Translations under genes and position numbers: made by a program
Shown: positions 50,818 to 60,313 of the stretch, piece after piece
Layout: each line of letters starts with the position of its first letter
Position numbering within the stretch: the first letter of the stretch is position 1
Assembly (NCBI RefSeq): GCF_013466425.1
Contig: NZ_CP059165.1
Span: 124,001 to 188,000 of the forward strand
Source: Mycobacterium vicinigordonae
Lineage (GTDB): Bacteria > Actinomycetota > Actinomycetes > Mycobacteriales > Mycobacteriaceae
Length of the DNA: 64,000 nt
Direction of reading: 5' to 3'
Notes under the pieces: generated by a model
What the model was told of the DNA's origin: nothing
Seen by the model: the letters and a program-made list of their open reading frames with translations, nothing else
The model's database searches: none

Positions 50818-53157
50818 ATGTCAGACCGCGCCGCAACAGCCGAAGTAGCGTTGCGTCCCCAACCGCGGCTGGCCGCAAACGACTGCGCAGTGACCGCGGT
50901 TCGCGATGCCATCACCGCTGAGTTTCAGACGCTGCCGTTCCTTGGTGAATTGAGGTGCTCGCACGACCGAGTGACGGCCGGATCGCTGGCTGAGGTGGTC
51001 TTCACCTACACCGTCGGCAGCTCCGGCATCGCTGACAGCGGGTGGCTAAAGCTGTGCTTCCGCTACTACTCGGACTGGGATCTGCAGACGTCGGCGCCCG
51101 ACGCGCGGGACTACGCCTCGGCTCGGCTGATCAAACGGTCGCTGATCGGTGGCGCATCCGAGGACGGCGTGGCTACGGTCCAGCAGCTGCTCACCCGCTA
51201 CGACGTCAAAGGTGGCGAGCGGCCGTTCCAGAAATCACTGTTGATCCACCTCGTGGACGGCTACCTACGTCCGGGGGACGTGATCGAGATCCGGTTGGGC
51301 GACCGACGATTCGGCGGTGCCGGCACCCGAGTGCAGACCTTCGTCGAGGACGAGTTCGAAGTGCATTTGTTCGTCGATCCGCTGGGCACCTCACGGATGG
51401 CGCACGCCGCTGTCAGCCGCATCGCCATCGTGCCCGGCGAACCCCACCAGGTTGTCGTACACGGTCCCCGGCTGGTGCGTGACGACGCGGTGTCAGTTGG
51501 CCTGCGTGCCCACCTGCAAGACCGGTGGGGCAACACCTGCACCGAAATTGCGGCCACCCTGCACGCCTACCGTGACGGTGCACCGGTGGCCAGTGCCGGC
51601 ACCCCGGAAACCGGATGGGCTTCCGCTCGGCTGGAGGTCCCGGCCACCCCCGGCCGCGTCGACGTGATCGCTCAGACCCGCACCGCAGTCCTGGGCCCTG
51701 GCACGACGATAATCGATGTGCTGCATCACTTTCCGTCTCCGCGCGCAATATTCTGCGACCTGCACGTGCATTCCAACGACACGGTCGGTACGCAGAGCAC
51801 CGACTGGAATCTGCGCTACGCCCGCGACATCGGGGCTCTCGACGTCTTGGGCTACACGGCCAACGACTTTCAGATCACTGATGAGGCGTGGCTCGACGTT
51901 GTGGCGGCGTGTCGAGGAGCGGCCCAAGACGGTGCTTTTGTGTGCTTCCCCGGCGTCGAGTGGTGCGGAACGGCGGGCGCCGGAGGCGACCACAACGTCA
52001 TCTTCCTCGGCGAGGACACCACTTTGGCCCGCTCTCTGGAATGGCGACAGGGCATGTCCAGCAACTCGCCCACGCCGCAGACCTGGCCGGTGACTCAGTT
52101 GTACGCCGCCTACGAGAAGGATCCCGAGTCCTACCTGCTGATCCCACACGTCGGTGGGCGACGCGCGGTCTTGGATTGGCATCATCGTGATTTGGAACGC
52201 CTTATCGAGGTCCATTCGACGTGGGGTAGCAGTCCCTGGTTTCTCCAGGACGCTCTGGCAAAAGGGCTCCGACTGGGTGCCAGCGCGTCCAGCGACGAGC
52301 ACCGAGGCAGGCCCGGCGGGGGAGCCCCGGGAGCGAACATCTTCGGTGGCTTCGGTGGCCTGACCGGAGTGTTGGCTCCCGCGCTCACCGCAACTGAGGT
52401 GGGACGCGGATTGCGGGCGCGACGCACCTGGGCCACTACCGGTGTTCGGTCCGTCGCATTGTTGCGCAGCGGCGATCATTGGATGGGCGATGAATTTTCC
52501 TGCGAGACTTCTGAGTTGGATGCCTGCTACGCGTTGTACGGGACGACGGGCTGGGAAGAGGTCGCGGTATACGACAGCGGCGGCCAGGTGTGGCGTCGTG
52601 ACCTGCACGCCGAAACGGGGCTCTCGGACGACTTGGTCAGGATTCGCTGGGGCGGCGCACGGCACCGCGACCGCTATCGGTGGGCCACTTGGACGGGCCG
52701 GGTCTCGATCGCGGGCAGTGCAGCGCACGATATAACACCCTGGGCGGCAACGCATCCCGAACAGTACTTCGACATTGCTGCGAATGAGGTGCGTTGGCGA
52801 ACGACCACGTATGGTGCCGGCATCGGTATTTTGGTCAGACTCGCCGACCTTAGCCGAGCGCGAATCGAACTCGAGACTACGGTGCAAGAGGACAACCTGA
52901 CCACCCACGTCGCCCTGCGCGGCGCCGATCTCGTTGCCGACGGCAGCCGGGATGTCTCCGTAGGCGGACTCAATCTCAAGATTCGGGTGGAGCGCATTGC
53001 CGAACCCACGGCGCTGCCCGAAACCGTCGTCGGAAACCTGAACTTGCAGTTACCATCCGGTGATAGCGCAGCCTACCTGCGTGCCATGCAGTTCGACGGC
53101 CACCAAGTGTGGACCAGCCCACTGTTCGTCACCCGGCCCAAAGGACCGGGACGATGA
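50818..53157 (+). CDS. DUF3604 (PHP-like metal-dependent hydrolase) protein
   Basis: A protein of about 779 residues. The first 300 residues look like beta-rich domains. A PHP-type catalytic domain follows: CDLHVHSNDTVG (about residues 313-324), the DUF3604 hallmark LDVLGYTANDFQITDEAW, FPGVEWCG (Glu), GGDHN (His), LIPHVGG (His), EVHSTWGS (His) and ASSDEHRGRPGG (Asp, His). These are candidate metal ligands of a polynuclear phosphoesterase centre. A C-terminal beta domain of about 200 residues follows. DUF3604 proteins have no assigned reaction. No signal peptide is seen. GTG at 50794 is an alternative start. It is the first gene of the LysR-linked operon. Confidence 0.88.
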   Translation: MSDRAATAEVALRPQPRLAANDCAVTAVRDAITAEFQTLPFLGELRCSHDRVTAGSLAEVVFTYTVGSSGIADSGWLKLCFRYYSDWDLQTSAPDARDYASARLIKRSLIGGASEDGVATVQQLLTRYDVKGGERPFQKSLLIHLVDGYLRPGDVIEIRLGDRRFGGAGTRVQTFVEDEFEVHLFVDPLGTSRMAHAAVSRIAIVPGEPHQVVVHGPRLVRDDAVSVGLRAHLQDRWGNTCTEIAATLHAYRDGAPVASAGTPETGWASARLEVPATPGRVDVIAQTRTAVLGPGTTIIDVLHHFPSPRAIFCDLHVHSNDTVGTQSTDWNLRYARDIGALDVLGYTANDFQITDEAWLDVVAACRGAAQDGAFVCFPGVEWCGTAGAGGDHNVIFLGEDTTLARSLEWRQGMSSNSPTPQTWPVTQLYAAYEKDPESYLLIPHVGGRRAVLDWHHRDLERLIEVHSTWGSSPWFLQDALAKGLRLGASASSDEHRGRPGGGAPGANIFGGFGGLTGVLAPALTATEVGRGLRARRTWATTGVRSVALLRSGDHWMGDEFSCETSELDACYALYGTTGWEEVAVYDSGGQVWRRDLHAETGLSDDLVRIRWGGARHRDRYRWATWTGRVSIAGSAAHDITPWAATHPEQYFDIAANEVRWRTTTYGAGIGILVRLADLSRARIELETTVQEDNLTTHVALRGADLVADGSRDVSVGGLNLKIRVERIAEPTALPETVVGNLNLQLPSGDSAAYLRAMQFDGHQVWTSPLFVTRPKGPGR

Positions 53158-53290
53158 CTCAACGGCGACTGACCCGCCGCCTGCACATCGACTTGCAGCG
53201 AGTCGCGCGCGCGACGTGTCCGTAGTCGGCCTTGCTCGGCTGACTTGCCCACATCGCCCCGATGCCACGTCGCACTGCCTAAGGAAACCC

Positions 53291-54319
53291 ATGCCGCATC
53301 AACGACTTATCCGCAGAACTCTCGCTGTCTTCCTGGCGATGGCTGCCACCGCCGCCGTGGTCGGATGTTCACACCCATCCAGCTCGTCGTCCTCGTCGAG
53401 GGTGTCGCTGCGGCTGGGCTACCTGACTCGTATCACCCACGCCCCGGCGCTCGTCGGCATCACCGACGGGCTGTTCACCCGGCAACTCGGTCCGAAGGTC
53501 AATCTCGCCACGCAGCCGTTCAGCCAGGGCACCGAGGAGGTGACCGCGCTGCTGTCGGGACAGCTCGACGCGGCATACATTGGGCCGAACCCGGTGTTTA
53601 ACGCCTGGCAGCGATCGGGCGGCAAGGCGATCAAGATCGTCTCAGGTGCCGCAAGTGGCGGTACCTCGATGGTGGTCAAACCCGGCATCAACTCCGCCCA
53701 GGATCTCCGAGGCAAGACGGTGGCCGATCCCGCCTTAGGCGGGACGCAGGACGTCAGCCTGCGCGACTGGCTGGCCAAGAACGGGCTGAACACCAATACC
53801 CAAGGTGGTGGCGATGTCTCGATAAAGCCGACCACTCCCGAGTCGGCGATTGTGCAACAGTTTGTGTCGAACCAGATCGACGGTGCCATCGACTCGGCCC
53901 CCTTCGACGTGCAGCTGATCAAAGCCGGCGGTGTGCGGTTATGGTCGGATCCGAACACCATCACCGTGTTGGTGGTGCGCCAGGAATTCCAAGCGGCGCA
54001 CCCGGACGTGGTGGCGGCGCTGCTCCGCGCCCAGGTCGAGGCCAACGACAAGATCGTCCGCGACCCGGCAGGTGCGGCGCAATCGGCCAATACCGCGCTG
54101 AGCCACGCCCTTGGCAAAGGCCTGGAGCCAGACGTGCTCACCGCGTCGTTCCAGGAGACCACTTTCACCAACGACCCTGGGATGGCGTCGCTGCGAGATC
54201 AGGTGGCCAAAGCGGTAGCGATTGGACTGTTGAAACCGCTTGATATCAACGGTCTTTTCGATCAGATACCGCTCAATGCGGTGCTCGTCGCATCAGGTCA
54301 ACCGCAGGTCGCCGCGTGA
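53291..54319 (+). CDS. ABC transporter substrate-binding lipoprotein (SsuA/NMT1-like)
   Basis: A 342-residue binding protein. A lipoprotein signal peptide ends at the lipobox AAVVGC (Cys26) and is followed by a Ser-rich linker. The NMT1/SsuA/TauA-type domain has LRLGYLTRITHAPALVGIT, EEVTALLSGQLDAAYIGPNP and LRGKTVADPALGGTQDVSLR. Relatives bind alkanesulfonates, taurine, nitrate or pyrimidine precursors; the ligand here is unknown. ATG at 53291 has AAGGAAA before it, and 133 bp separate it from the DUF3604 gene. Its stop overlaps the ATPase GTG. Confidence 0.92.
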   Translation: MPHQRLIRRTLAVFLAMAATAAVVGCSHPSSSSSSSRVSLRLGYLTRITHAPALVGITDGLFTRQLGPKVNLATQPFSQGTEEVTALLSGQLDAAYIGPNPVFNAWQRSGGKAIKIVSGAASGGTSMVVKPGINSAQDLRGKTVADPALGGTQDVSLRDWLAKNGLNTNTQGGGDVSIKPTTPESAIVQQFVSNQIDGAIDSAPFDVQLIKAGGVRLWSDPNTITVLVVRQEFQAAHPDVVAALLRAQVEANDKIVRDPAGAAQSANTALSHALGKGLEPDVLTASFQETTFTNDPGMASLRDQVAKAVAIGLLKPLDINGLFDQIPLNAVLVASGQPQVAA

Positions 54320-55110
54320 CCCGAGTTGCGTTTCCAGCCGGCATTGCGGTGCCCGAGGCCATCCCTTCCGCAGCGATCCGCCTCGACGGCGTCACCAGAC
54401 AATTCGGAGCTGGCCGGGATGGCACGCTGGCCGTCGACGGAATCACGCTCGCGGTGCGGCGCGGTGAATTCGTCTGCATCGTAGGAACTTCGGGCTGCGG
54501 CAAAAGCACACTGTTGTCGATCATCGCTGGCCTGGACCACCCGTCGACCGGGCGCGTTGACACCCGCGACCATCGGGTGGCGCTGATGTTCCAGGAGCCA
54601 GCGTTGTTCCCCTGGCTCACCGCCGCGGCCAATATCGACCTCGCCCTTCGGGCCCGCAATGTGCCACGTACCCAGCGCAGTGCCCGCGTTGCGCAGCTGT
54701 TGGCGACGGTGGGACTGAGTGAGTTCGCAAGCAAACGACCGCACCAACTTTCGGGCGGCATGCGCCAACGAGTTGCGTTGGCACGCGCGCTCGCCCAGGA
54801 CGCCGACGTGCTGCTGATGGACGAGCCATTCGGCGCGCTGGACGCACTGACCCGTGATCGGCTGCACGAGGAACTCGAACGCATTGTCGAGGAGCGGGGA
54901 TTAACAGTCGTTTTCGTGACGCACAACGTTCGCGAGGCGGTGCGGCTTGCCGATCGGGTGATCGTACTGAGCCCGCGACCCGGCCGTATCGTCGAGGAGT
55001 TCGGTGTTGCGGTCTCGCGTCCCCGTGAGATCAACACCGCTGAGGTTGCCGAACTCGCGGCGCGCATCACCGAGCGACTGCACCGCGAAGGGACCGGCAC
55101 CGATGGTTAG
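54316..55110 (+). CDS. ABC transporter ATP-binding protein (SsuB-like)
   Basis: A 264-residue ABC ATPase: Walker A GTSGCGKST, Q-loop LMFQEPALFPWLT, signature LSGGMRQR, Walker B LLMDEPFGALD and switch His in VTHNVREAV. The EPALFPWLT form of the Q-loop is typical of nitrate/sulfonate/taurine importers. The GTG start overlaps the stop of the binding-protein gene (GTGA), and its own end overlaps the permease start by eight bases, so the three are translationally coupled. Confidence 0.94.
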   Translation: MTRVAFPAGIAVPEAIPSAAIRLDGVTRQFGAGRDGTLAVDGITLAVRRGEFVCIVGTSGCGKSTLLSIIAGLDHPSTGRVDTRDHRVALMFQEPALFPWLTAAANIDLALRARNVPRTQRSARVAQLLATVGLSEFASKRPHQLSGGMRQRVALARALAQDADVLLMDEPFGALDALTRDRLHEELERIVEERGLTVVFVTHNVREAVRLADRVIVLSPRPGRIVEEFGVAVSRPREINTAEVAELAARITERLHREGTGTDG

Positions 55111-55969
55111 TGCTGCGGTGAGAGGCAACGTGGCCAGCCAGACTTACCGCGTGCGGGTTACGCCGGCGGTGCGCGGTGCGTGGATTCGTGCGGGTTTAGT
55201 GTCGCTGCGGGCGAAACTCTTTGCCGTCGCGGTGATTGTCGCGATCTGGCAGATTGTGTACCTGAGCGGTTGGAAATCAACGGTAGTACTGCCTGGTCCG
55301 GCCACCGTGGCGGCGGCGCTGTGGCAGCAGGCGCGCGAGCCGATGCTATGGGAGGCGACTTGGACGACACTGAACCGGGCGCTGATCGGTTTCGCACTCG
55401 CCCTGCTCATCGGTGCCCTCGCCGGAGCGTTGACATCACGAAACAGACTGCTGCGTAACGCTTTCGGACCAATTATTACCGGATTGCAGACCATGCCGGC
55501 CATTGCATGGTTCCCGTTCGCCATCATCTTCTTCGGCCTGCATACCTCGGCGATCCTGTTTGTGATCGTCATCGGCGCTGCCCCTTCGATTGCAATCGGT
55601 GTGATCGCGGGCGCCGACCATATCCCTCCACTGTTGCTACGGGCTGCGAAAACGTTGAACTTGACCGGTCTTTCGCTATATTGCCACGTGATCTTGCCGG
55701 CATCGCTGCCGATGTTCGTCAGCGGTCTACGCCAAGGCTGGGCGTTCGCCTGGCGCAGCTTGATGGCCGGTGAACTGGTGGTTCTGGTGACCAACACCGC
55801 CTCGATCGGGGTGTTGCTGGAAAATGCCCAGAACATGACGGACATGCCGTCGGCGATGGCGATCATGATCGTGATCCTGGCGATCGGAATTGTGATGGAC
55901 GCAGCCTTCGCCGCGGTCGACCGGCAGATCCGTCGTCGCTGGGGATTGCTCGAGACCGAGCATGGCTGA
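55103..55969 (+). CDS. ABC transporter permease (SsuC-like)
   Basis: A 288-residue inner-membrane permease with about six helices (first near AVAVIVAIWQIVYL) and the EAA loop GADHIPPLLLRAAKTLNLTG, as in binding-protein-dependent sulfonate/nitrate systems. ATG at 55103 overlaps the ATPase gene by eight bases and its end overlaps the phosphoesterase start by eight bases. The tight overlaps put transporter and phosphoesterase in one functional unit. Confidence 0.93.
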   Translation: MVSAAVRGNVASQTYRVRVTPAVRGAWIRAGLVSLRAKLFAVAVIVAIWQIVYLSGWKSTVVLPGPATVAAALWQQAREPMLWEATWTTLNRALIGFALALLIGALAGALTSRNRLLRNAFGPIITGLQTMPAIAWFPFAIIFFGLHTSAILFVIVIGAAPSIAIGVIAGADHIPPLLLRAAKTLNLTGLSLYCHVILPASLPMFVSGLRQGWAFAWRSLMAGELVVLVTNTASIGVLLENAQNMTDMPSAMAIMIVILAIGIVMDAAFAAVDRQIRRRWGLLETEHG

Positions 55970-57065
55970 ACCGCTGCGTATCTGGGCGTTCGGTGATGCC
56001 CACGTCGGCACAGACAAAGCACACGGTAGAGCCAGTCTGGCCGAGGCGATCTCGCAGTCGGAGTTCGGTGGTAGCGAGGGCGGGCCGGCGTTCGAGTGGG
56101 ACATCGGCATCGACGTTGGCGATATGTCCGGGGCACATCACCACCTGCCCGACGACTCCGAAGGCCGAGAACTGCGGCGCCAGTTCGCAGTCCTGCGACG
56201 GCACCGTCGCGAGGATATCTACAGCGTGTGCGGCAATCACGACCGCAGCGGTCTCGGCGAGCCTGAGGCGTGGTGGTGGCGCAAATGGGTGGACCCCCTG
56301 GGTCAGAACACCCGGTTCTCGGGTGTAGACCCGGCGGCACGGCCCCACCGGGTGCACGGGACGTGGGAGCATTATGCGTTCCGGGTGGGTAACCTGCTGT
56401 TCTTGATGCTCAGTGACCGCAACGAACCCACCCAGACCGTCGGCCGCGGAACACTGGGTGGCAACCCCGGTGGCGTAGTGAGTGGTTCGACATTTCGGTG
56501 GTGGAAGCACATGGTGCTGAGCAACCCCGACACGCTCGTCGTTACCGTCCACCATTACGTCCTGAAGAACACCACTGTCGCGTCCGGCGACTGGGAGGGG
56601 GTACGCAAAGGCCCGGACGGACTCTGGCACGAGCACTACCACCGCCCCTTCGAGCAGGGCACTCCGCAAGGGGCGTCGTATCTCTATTGGGTTGACAGCC
56701 AACCTGATTCCGGTGCGTTCGAACAATTCCTGGCCCAACACCCGGGCCGAGTTGCGTTATGGATAGCTGGGCACACCCATACCCATCCCGATGACAACTT
56801 CGGCGGTAAGACCCACATTGAACAGCGTTGGGGCACGTGGTTTCTCAACGTCGCATCGCTAAGCCGCCACCACATGCCGATCACCACGTTACCGATCAGC
56901 AGGTTGTTGACGTTCACGCCCGGCAGCGCCGAGGTGCGGGTTCAGTGCTACCTGCATACCAGCCAGTATGCTGCGCAGGGTTGGTATTCGCCGGCCGAGC
57001 GGACCATCACGCTCGGTGGTGCATTTGCGCGGCCCGCCGAGAAGGCGGTCGGCAGCGCGCTGTAA
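55962..57065 (+). CDS. Calcineurin-like metallophosphoesterase
   Basis: A 367-residue metallophosphoesterase. Metal-ligand motifs are GDAHVG (about residue 11), VGDMSG, CGNHDRS, VTVHHYV and GHTHTH, giving the full two-metal set. No signal peptide is visible, so it should act in the cytoplasm, after import. Aromatic and Arg-rich insertions (WWWRKWVDP, RWWKHMVLS) may shape the substrate pocket. The start overlaps the permease stop (eight bases). It probably hydrolyses a phosphate ester or diester related to the transported compound; the true substrate is unknown. Confidence 0.9.
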   Translation: MAEPLRIWAFGDAHVGTDKAHGRASLAEAISQSEFGGSEGGPAFEWDIGIDVGDMSGAHHHLPDDSEGRELRRQFAVLRRHRREDIYSVCGNHDRSGLGEPEAWWWRKWVDPLGQNTRFSGVDPAARPHRVHGTWEHYAFRVGNLLFLMLSDRNEPTQTVGRGTLGGNPGGVVSGSTFRWWKHMVLSNPDTLVVTVHHYVLKNTTVASGDWEGVRKGPDGLWHEHYHRPFEQGTPQGASYLYWVDSQPDSGAFEQFLAQHPGRVALWIAGHTHTHPDDNFGGKTHIEQRWGTWFLNVASLSRHHMPITTLPISRLLTFTPGSAEVRVQCYLHTSQYAAQGWYSPAERTITLGGAFARPAEKAVGSAL

Positions 57066-57079
57066 GTGATGATGTATGC

Positions 57080-58045
57080 GTGACTGTGCAGAAACGCAAC
57101 GATGTCCTGCGAATCGGTGATTTCGAGCGGACGTTTCACGATGAACTGGTCGCCCGCTACGACCTGCGTGAGCTCCCGGACGGGCCGCGCCGAGCCGGCT
57201 GTCTGGCCGAGTATGGGGCGAACATCCGGGTCGTGGTGACATCGGGTCCGCCCGGGGTTCCTGCGGACTTGATGAGGTCACTGCCCAATCTCGAGGTCAT
57301 CGTCAACAACGGCGCCGGCGTCGACTCGATTGACCTGGAGGCGGCGAAGCGCTGGGGGATCGGCGTGAGCAACACACCGGACGTGTTGTCCGACACGGTC
57401 GCCGACACCGCACTGGGGCTGATTCTGATGACGCTGCGTCGCTTTGGCGCTGCGGACCGATATGTGCGCGCCGGCCGATGGGCGGCCGAGGGCTCATTCC
57501 CTTACGCTCGCGACGTCAGCGGCCTGCAGATCGGGATCCTCGGACTGGGCCGCATCGGTTCGGCGATCGCGACGAGACTACTCGGATTTGACTGTGTCAT
57601 CGCCTATCACAACCGCCGCGAGATTGAGGGCTCGCCTTTCCGGTATGAGAACTCGGCTGTCCAGCTGGCCGAATCGGTGGACGTAATGGTCGTCGCTACG
57701 ACGGGCGGCCGCACCACCCACCACCTGGTGGACCGCGCTGTTCTCACGGCACTGGGGCCGCTGGGTTACCTGATCAACATCGCCCGGGGTAGCGTGGTCG
57801 ACCAGGACGCGCTGGTGGAGCTGCTGACCGGCGGCGGACTGGCCGGTGCGGGTCTCGACGTCTTCGCTGATGAACCGTATGTGCCGTCCGAGTTGCTTGA
57901 GCTGGACAACGTGGTGCTCTTTCCGCACATCGGCAGCGCAACTGCGCGGACCCGGAAAGCGATGGCATTGCTGGCAATCCGCAACCTGGACTCCTATCTT
58001 GAAACCGGCGAGCTAGTGACGCCTGTCCTGCCGCCGCGCAGATGA
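57080..58045 (+). CDS. D-2-hydroxyacid dehydrogenase (NAD(P)-dependent)
   Basis: A 321-residue enzyme of the formate/glycerate dehydrogenase family: NNGAGVDSID, Rossmann motif GLGRIGSAIA, catalytic Arg in NIARGSVVD, Glu in VFADEPYVP and His in LFPHIGSATARTR. After the Rossmann strand comes IAYHNRREI, lacking the usual Asp, which suggests NADPH use as in hydroxypyruvate/glyoxylate reductases. GTG at 57080 lies 14 bp after the phosphoesterase stop; the frame extends further upstream inside that gene and was disregarded. It would interconvert a 2-hydroxy and 2-oxo acid freed by the pathway. Confidence 0.9.
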   Translation: MTVQKRNDVLRIGDFERTFHDELVARYDLRELPDGPRRAGCLAEYGANIRVVVTSGPPGVPADLMRSLPNLEVIVNNGAGVDSIDLEAAKRWGIGVSNTPDVLSDTVADTALGLILMTLRRFGAADRYVRAGRWAAEGSFPYARDVSGLQIGILGLGRIGSAIATRLLGFDCVIAYHNRREIEGSPFRYENSAVQLAESVDVMVVATTGGRTTHHLVDRAVLTALGPLGYLINIARGSVVDQDALVELLTGGGLAGAGLDVFADEPYVPSELLELDNVVLFPHIGSATARTRKAMALLAIRNLDSYLETGELVTPVLPPRR

Positions 58046-58198
58046 CTGTGCTTGCCTGAGCCCAACTCTGGGTACCCGCCCGGCGAAGCGGATTCGTGAA
58101 TCAGAATAAGCCGGATTTTCCGATGACGTTGATGGGGTCCCTGCTCCTCGAGGATGGTTCGCTGACCGGCGAACTGCTGATGCTGCGCAGTTCGTGAA

Positions 58199-58969
58199 TC
58201 ACAGCCTGCCGAGCAGTTCGGCCTTTTTCGCGGCGAACTCCTCTTCGGACAGGATTCCCCGCTGGTGCAGTCCAGCAAGGGACTCGATCGCCGCGACAAT
58301 GGCCGCGGGATCGTTCTCCGACCGGGCGGCAGGGCGTTGCTGAGACTGCTGCGGCGTCGCGGGTTCGGGGGCGGGTGCGGCGGTCGGCGTCTCGGCCACC
58401 TGCTGTGCCCCGAGCTCGCGCAGGCTCGATACGTCGAAGGTGCCGAATTGGCTGGTGAACTGCACCGTGCCGGTTCCACCGCCCTGCTGCTGTTGTTGTA
58501 CGCCGGTTATCTGATGTTCATCGGTGTCGAAAACCCGTACCGCACCGTTGATTTGGATGGCAAGGCGTCGAGTGTTGGGAAACACCGCGTAACGTGCGTC
58601 GTTCTGCCCGCCGGCCGAACTGGGCAGACCGAGGTCCGCGGGCCACCAGTTGGACGAGGTGAACCCGGCCTGTTTTTCCGTAGCCGAGGCGCGAAACACC
58701 GTGGTGGTGGAAATCAGCTGGGACAGCTCGTGACATAGTGCGTCGACACGCGCCTTGAGCGAGTTGTCGAACATGTTGCCCACCATCGTCATCCCGCCCC
58801 GCATCCACTGCCCGGAGCCACCGAGTTCGGGGATGGAAAACTGGGCCATGGTGCCGCCGCCGGTGTGGATGGCGAACAGCATGGCCAGCACCGCCTCGCG
58901 GGACAGTCCGTGGCGCTGGGCGATTTCGGTGAGGGCGCTCTCGGCCTCCGGCGTCACCGTTGCCTGCAT
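58199..58969 (-). CDS. SHOCT-domain protein
   Basis: A 256-residue protein. The N-terminal part (ALTEIAQRHGLSREAVLAML) looks like a helix-turn-helix. A middle region of about 140 residues contains SIPELGGSGQWMRGGMTMVG and ends in a Gln-rich linker (QQQQQGGGTGTVQF). A Pro/Ala linker follows, and the C-terminal SHOCT domain (IESLAGLHQRGILSEEEFAA) closes it. SHOCT is a short module found at the ends of many proteins, possibly for oligomerisation. The role of the whole protein is unknown. ATG at 58969 was chosen over the longer frame. It lies 105 bp downstream of the thiolase gene on the same strand. Confidence 0.85.
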   Translation of the reverse strand: MQATVTPEAESALTEIAQRHGLSREAVLAMLFAIHTGGGTMAQFSIPELGGSGQWMRGGMTMVGNMFDNSLKARVDALCHELSQLISTTTVFRASATEKQAGFTSSNWWPADLGLPSSAGGQNDARYAVFPNTRRLAIQINGAVRVFDTDEHQITGVQQQQQGGGTGTVQFTSQFGTFDVSSLRELGAQQVAETPTAAPAPEPATPQQSQQRPAARSENDPAAIVAAIESLAGLHQRGILSEEEFAAKKAELLGRL

Positions 58970-59074
58970 AGTCTGCAAATCTTTCTCTCGGCGTCGCAAC
59001 GAATGGCGTCGTGACGAAGAATGTGCGTCGTTACCGTGCCTGGATACCCGTTTCGGCGACCGCACACGCTGAGA

Positions 59075-60286
59075 TCAGACGGCCGACTTCTCCAGGACGT
59101 GGACGCCGCAGGCCGAGCCGAGACCGATCACGTGAGCCAGCCCGACCTTGGCGTTCTCGATCTGACGGTCGCCGGCCTCGCCGCGCAGGTGGTGGCAGAC
59201 CTCCCAGATGTTGGCGATGCCGGTGGCCGCGATCGGGTGTCCCTTGGACTGCAGGCCACCGGAGACGTTCACCGGCGTCGAGCCGTCCCGCCAGGTGGCG
59301 CCGGACTCGAAAAACGCTGCGGCGCCGCCCTCTTCGCACAGCATCAGGTTGTCATAGTGCACCAGCTCGGCGGTGGCGAAGCAGTCGTGCAGCTCCACCA
59401 AGTCCAGGTCGTCGGGGCCGATACCGGCATGCTCGTAGGCGATCGAGGCGGCGTTGCGAGTCAGCGTGTTGACGTTGGGCAGCACCTGGCAGCCCGGTTC
59501 GTAGGGGTCGGTGGTCAGCACCGAAGCGGACACCTTCACCGCGCGGCGACGTTGTTCGAGCGACAGGGACTTCAGCGTCTCTCCGCTGCACACGATCGCG
59601 GCCGCGGCGCCGTCGCAGTTGGCCGAGCACATCGCCCGGGTGTTTGGGTAGGCGATCATCACGTCGTTCATGATCTGCTCGAGGGTGAACCGTTTCTGGT
59701 ATGCCGCCAGCGGATTCAGTGTTGAGTGGGCGTGGTTCTTCTCGCTTATCCGGGCGAATAGTTCGAAGCTGGTGCCGCCGTACTTGTGGCCGTACTCGGT
59801 GCCGATCTGGGCGAACACCCCCGGCATCGCCTCGGTGCCGATCCGCCCGTCCACGGGAGCCACGGCGCCGTAACGCCCCTTGGGTGCCCAGACGTCTGAG
59901 TCGCCCTTCTTCGATCCGCCCGCGCCCAGCAAACCGGCGCCGGACAGCTTCTCCACTCCGACGGCCATGCCGTAGGTGACCTCACCGGCCTTGACGGCCA
60001 TGATCGCGGTCCGCAGCGCGGTGGCCCCGGTCGCGCATGCGTTGGCCACGTTGTACACCGGGATCCCGGTCTGCCCGATCTGTTTCTGCAGCTGTTGGCC
60101 GATGCCGGCGTTGGCCGCCATCAGGTTGCCGGCCGCCAGCACGCCGATGTCGGCCATCGTGAGGCCGGCGTCGGCGAGTGCGCCGGTGGCGGCCTCGGCC
60201 GCCAGGTCGACGGTGTCCAGATCCGGGTGCTTGCCGAACTTGGTCATCCTGATTCCGAGGATCCAGATATCGTCGCTGGCACCCAT
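59075..60286 (-). CDS. Thiolase/lipid-transfer (SCP-x type) acetyltransferase
   Basis: A 403-residue thiolase-fold enzyme of the SCP-x/Ltp subfamily: acyl Cys in NVANACATGATAL, HDCFATAELVHYD, His in QSKGHPIAATGIAN and a late Cys in GSACGVHVLEKS. Such enzymes cleave 3-oxoacyl-CoAs with branched or steroid side chains, or act as aldolases. A DUF35 OB-fold protein is encoded 27 bp upstream; Ltp/thiolase enzymes often need such a partner, so a complex is likely. GGAGC precedes the ATG. Confidence 0.92.
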   Translation of the reverse strand: MGASDDIWILGIRMTKFGKHPDLDTVDLAAEAATGALADAGLTMADIGVLAAGNLMAANAGIGQQLQKQIGQTGIPVYNVANACATGATALRTAIMAVKAGEVTYGMAVGVEKLSGAGLLGAGGSKKGDSDVWAPKGRYGAVAPVDGRIGTEAMPGVFAQIGTEYGHKYGGTSFELFARISEKNHAHSTLNPLAAYQKRFTLEQIMNDVMIAYPNTRAMCSANCDGAAAAIVCSGETLKSLSLEQRRRAVKVSASVLTTDPYEPGCQVLPNVNTLTRNAASIAYEHAGIGPDDLDLVELHDCFATAELVHYDNLMLCEEGGAAAFFESGATWRDGSTPVNVSGGLQSKGHPIAATGIANIWEVCHHLRGEAGDRQIENAKVGLAHVIGLGSACGVHVLEKSAV

Positions 60287-60313
60287 CGTCGCTCCTTCGT
60301 CAGATGCTGAGGT

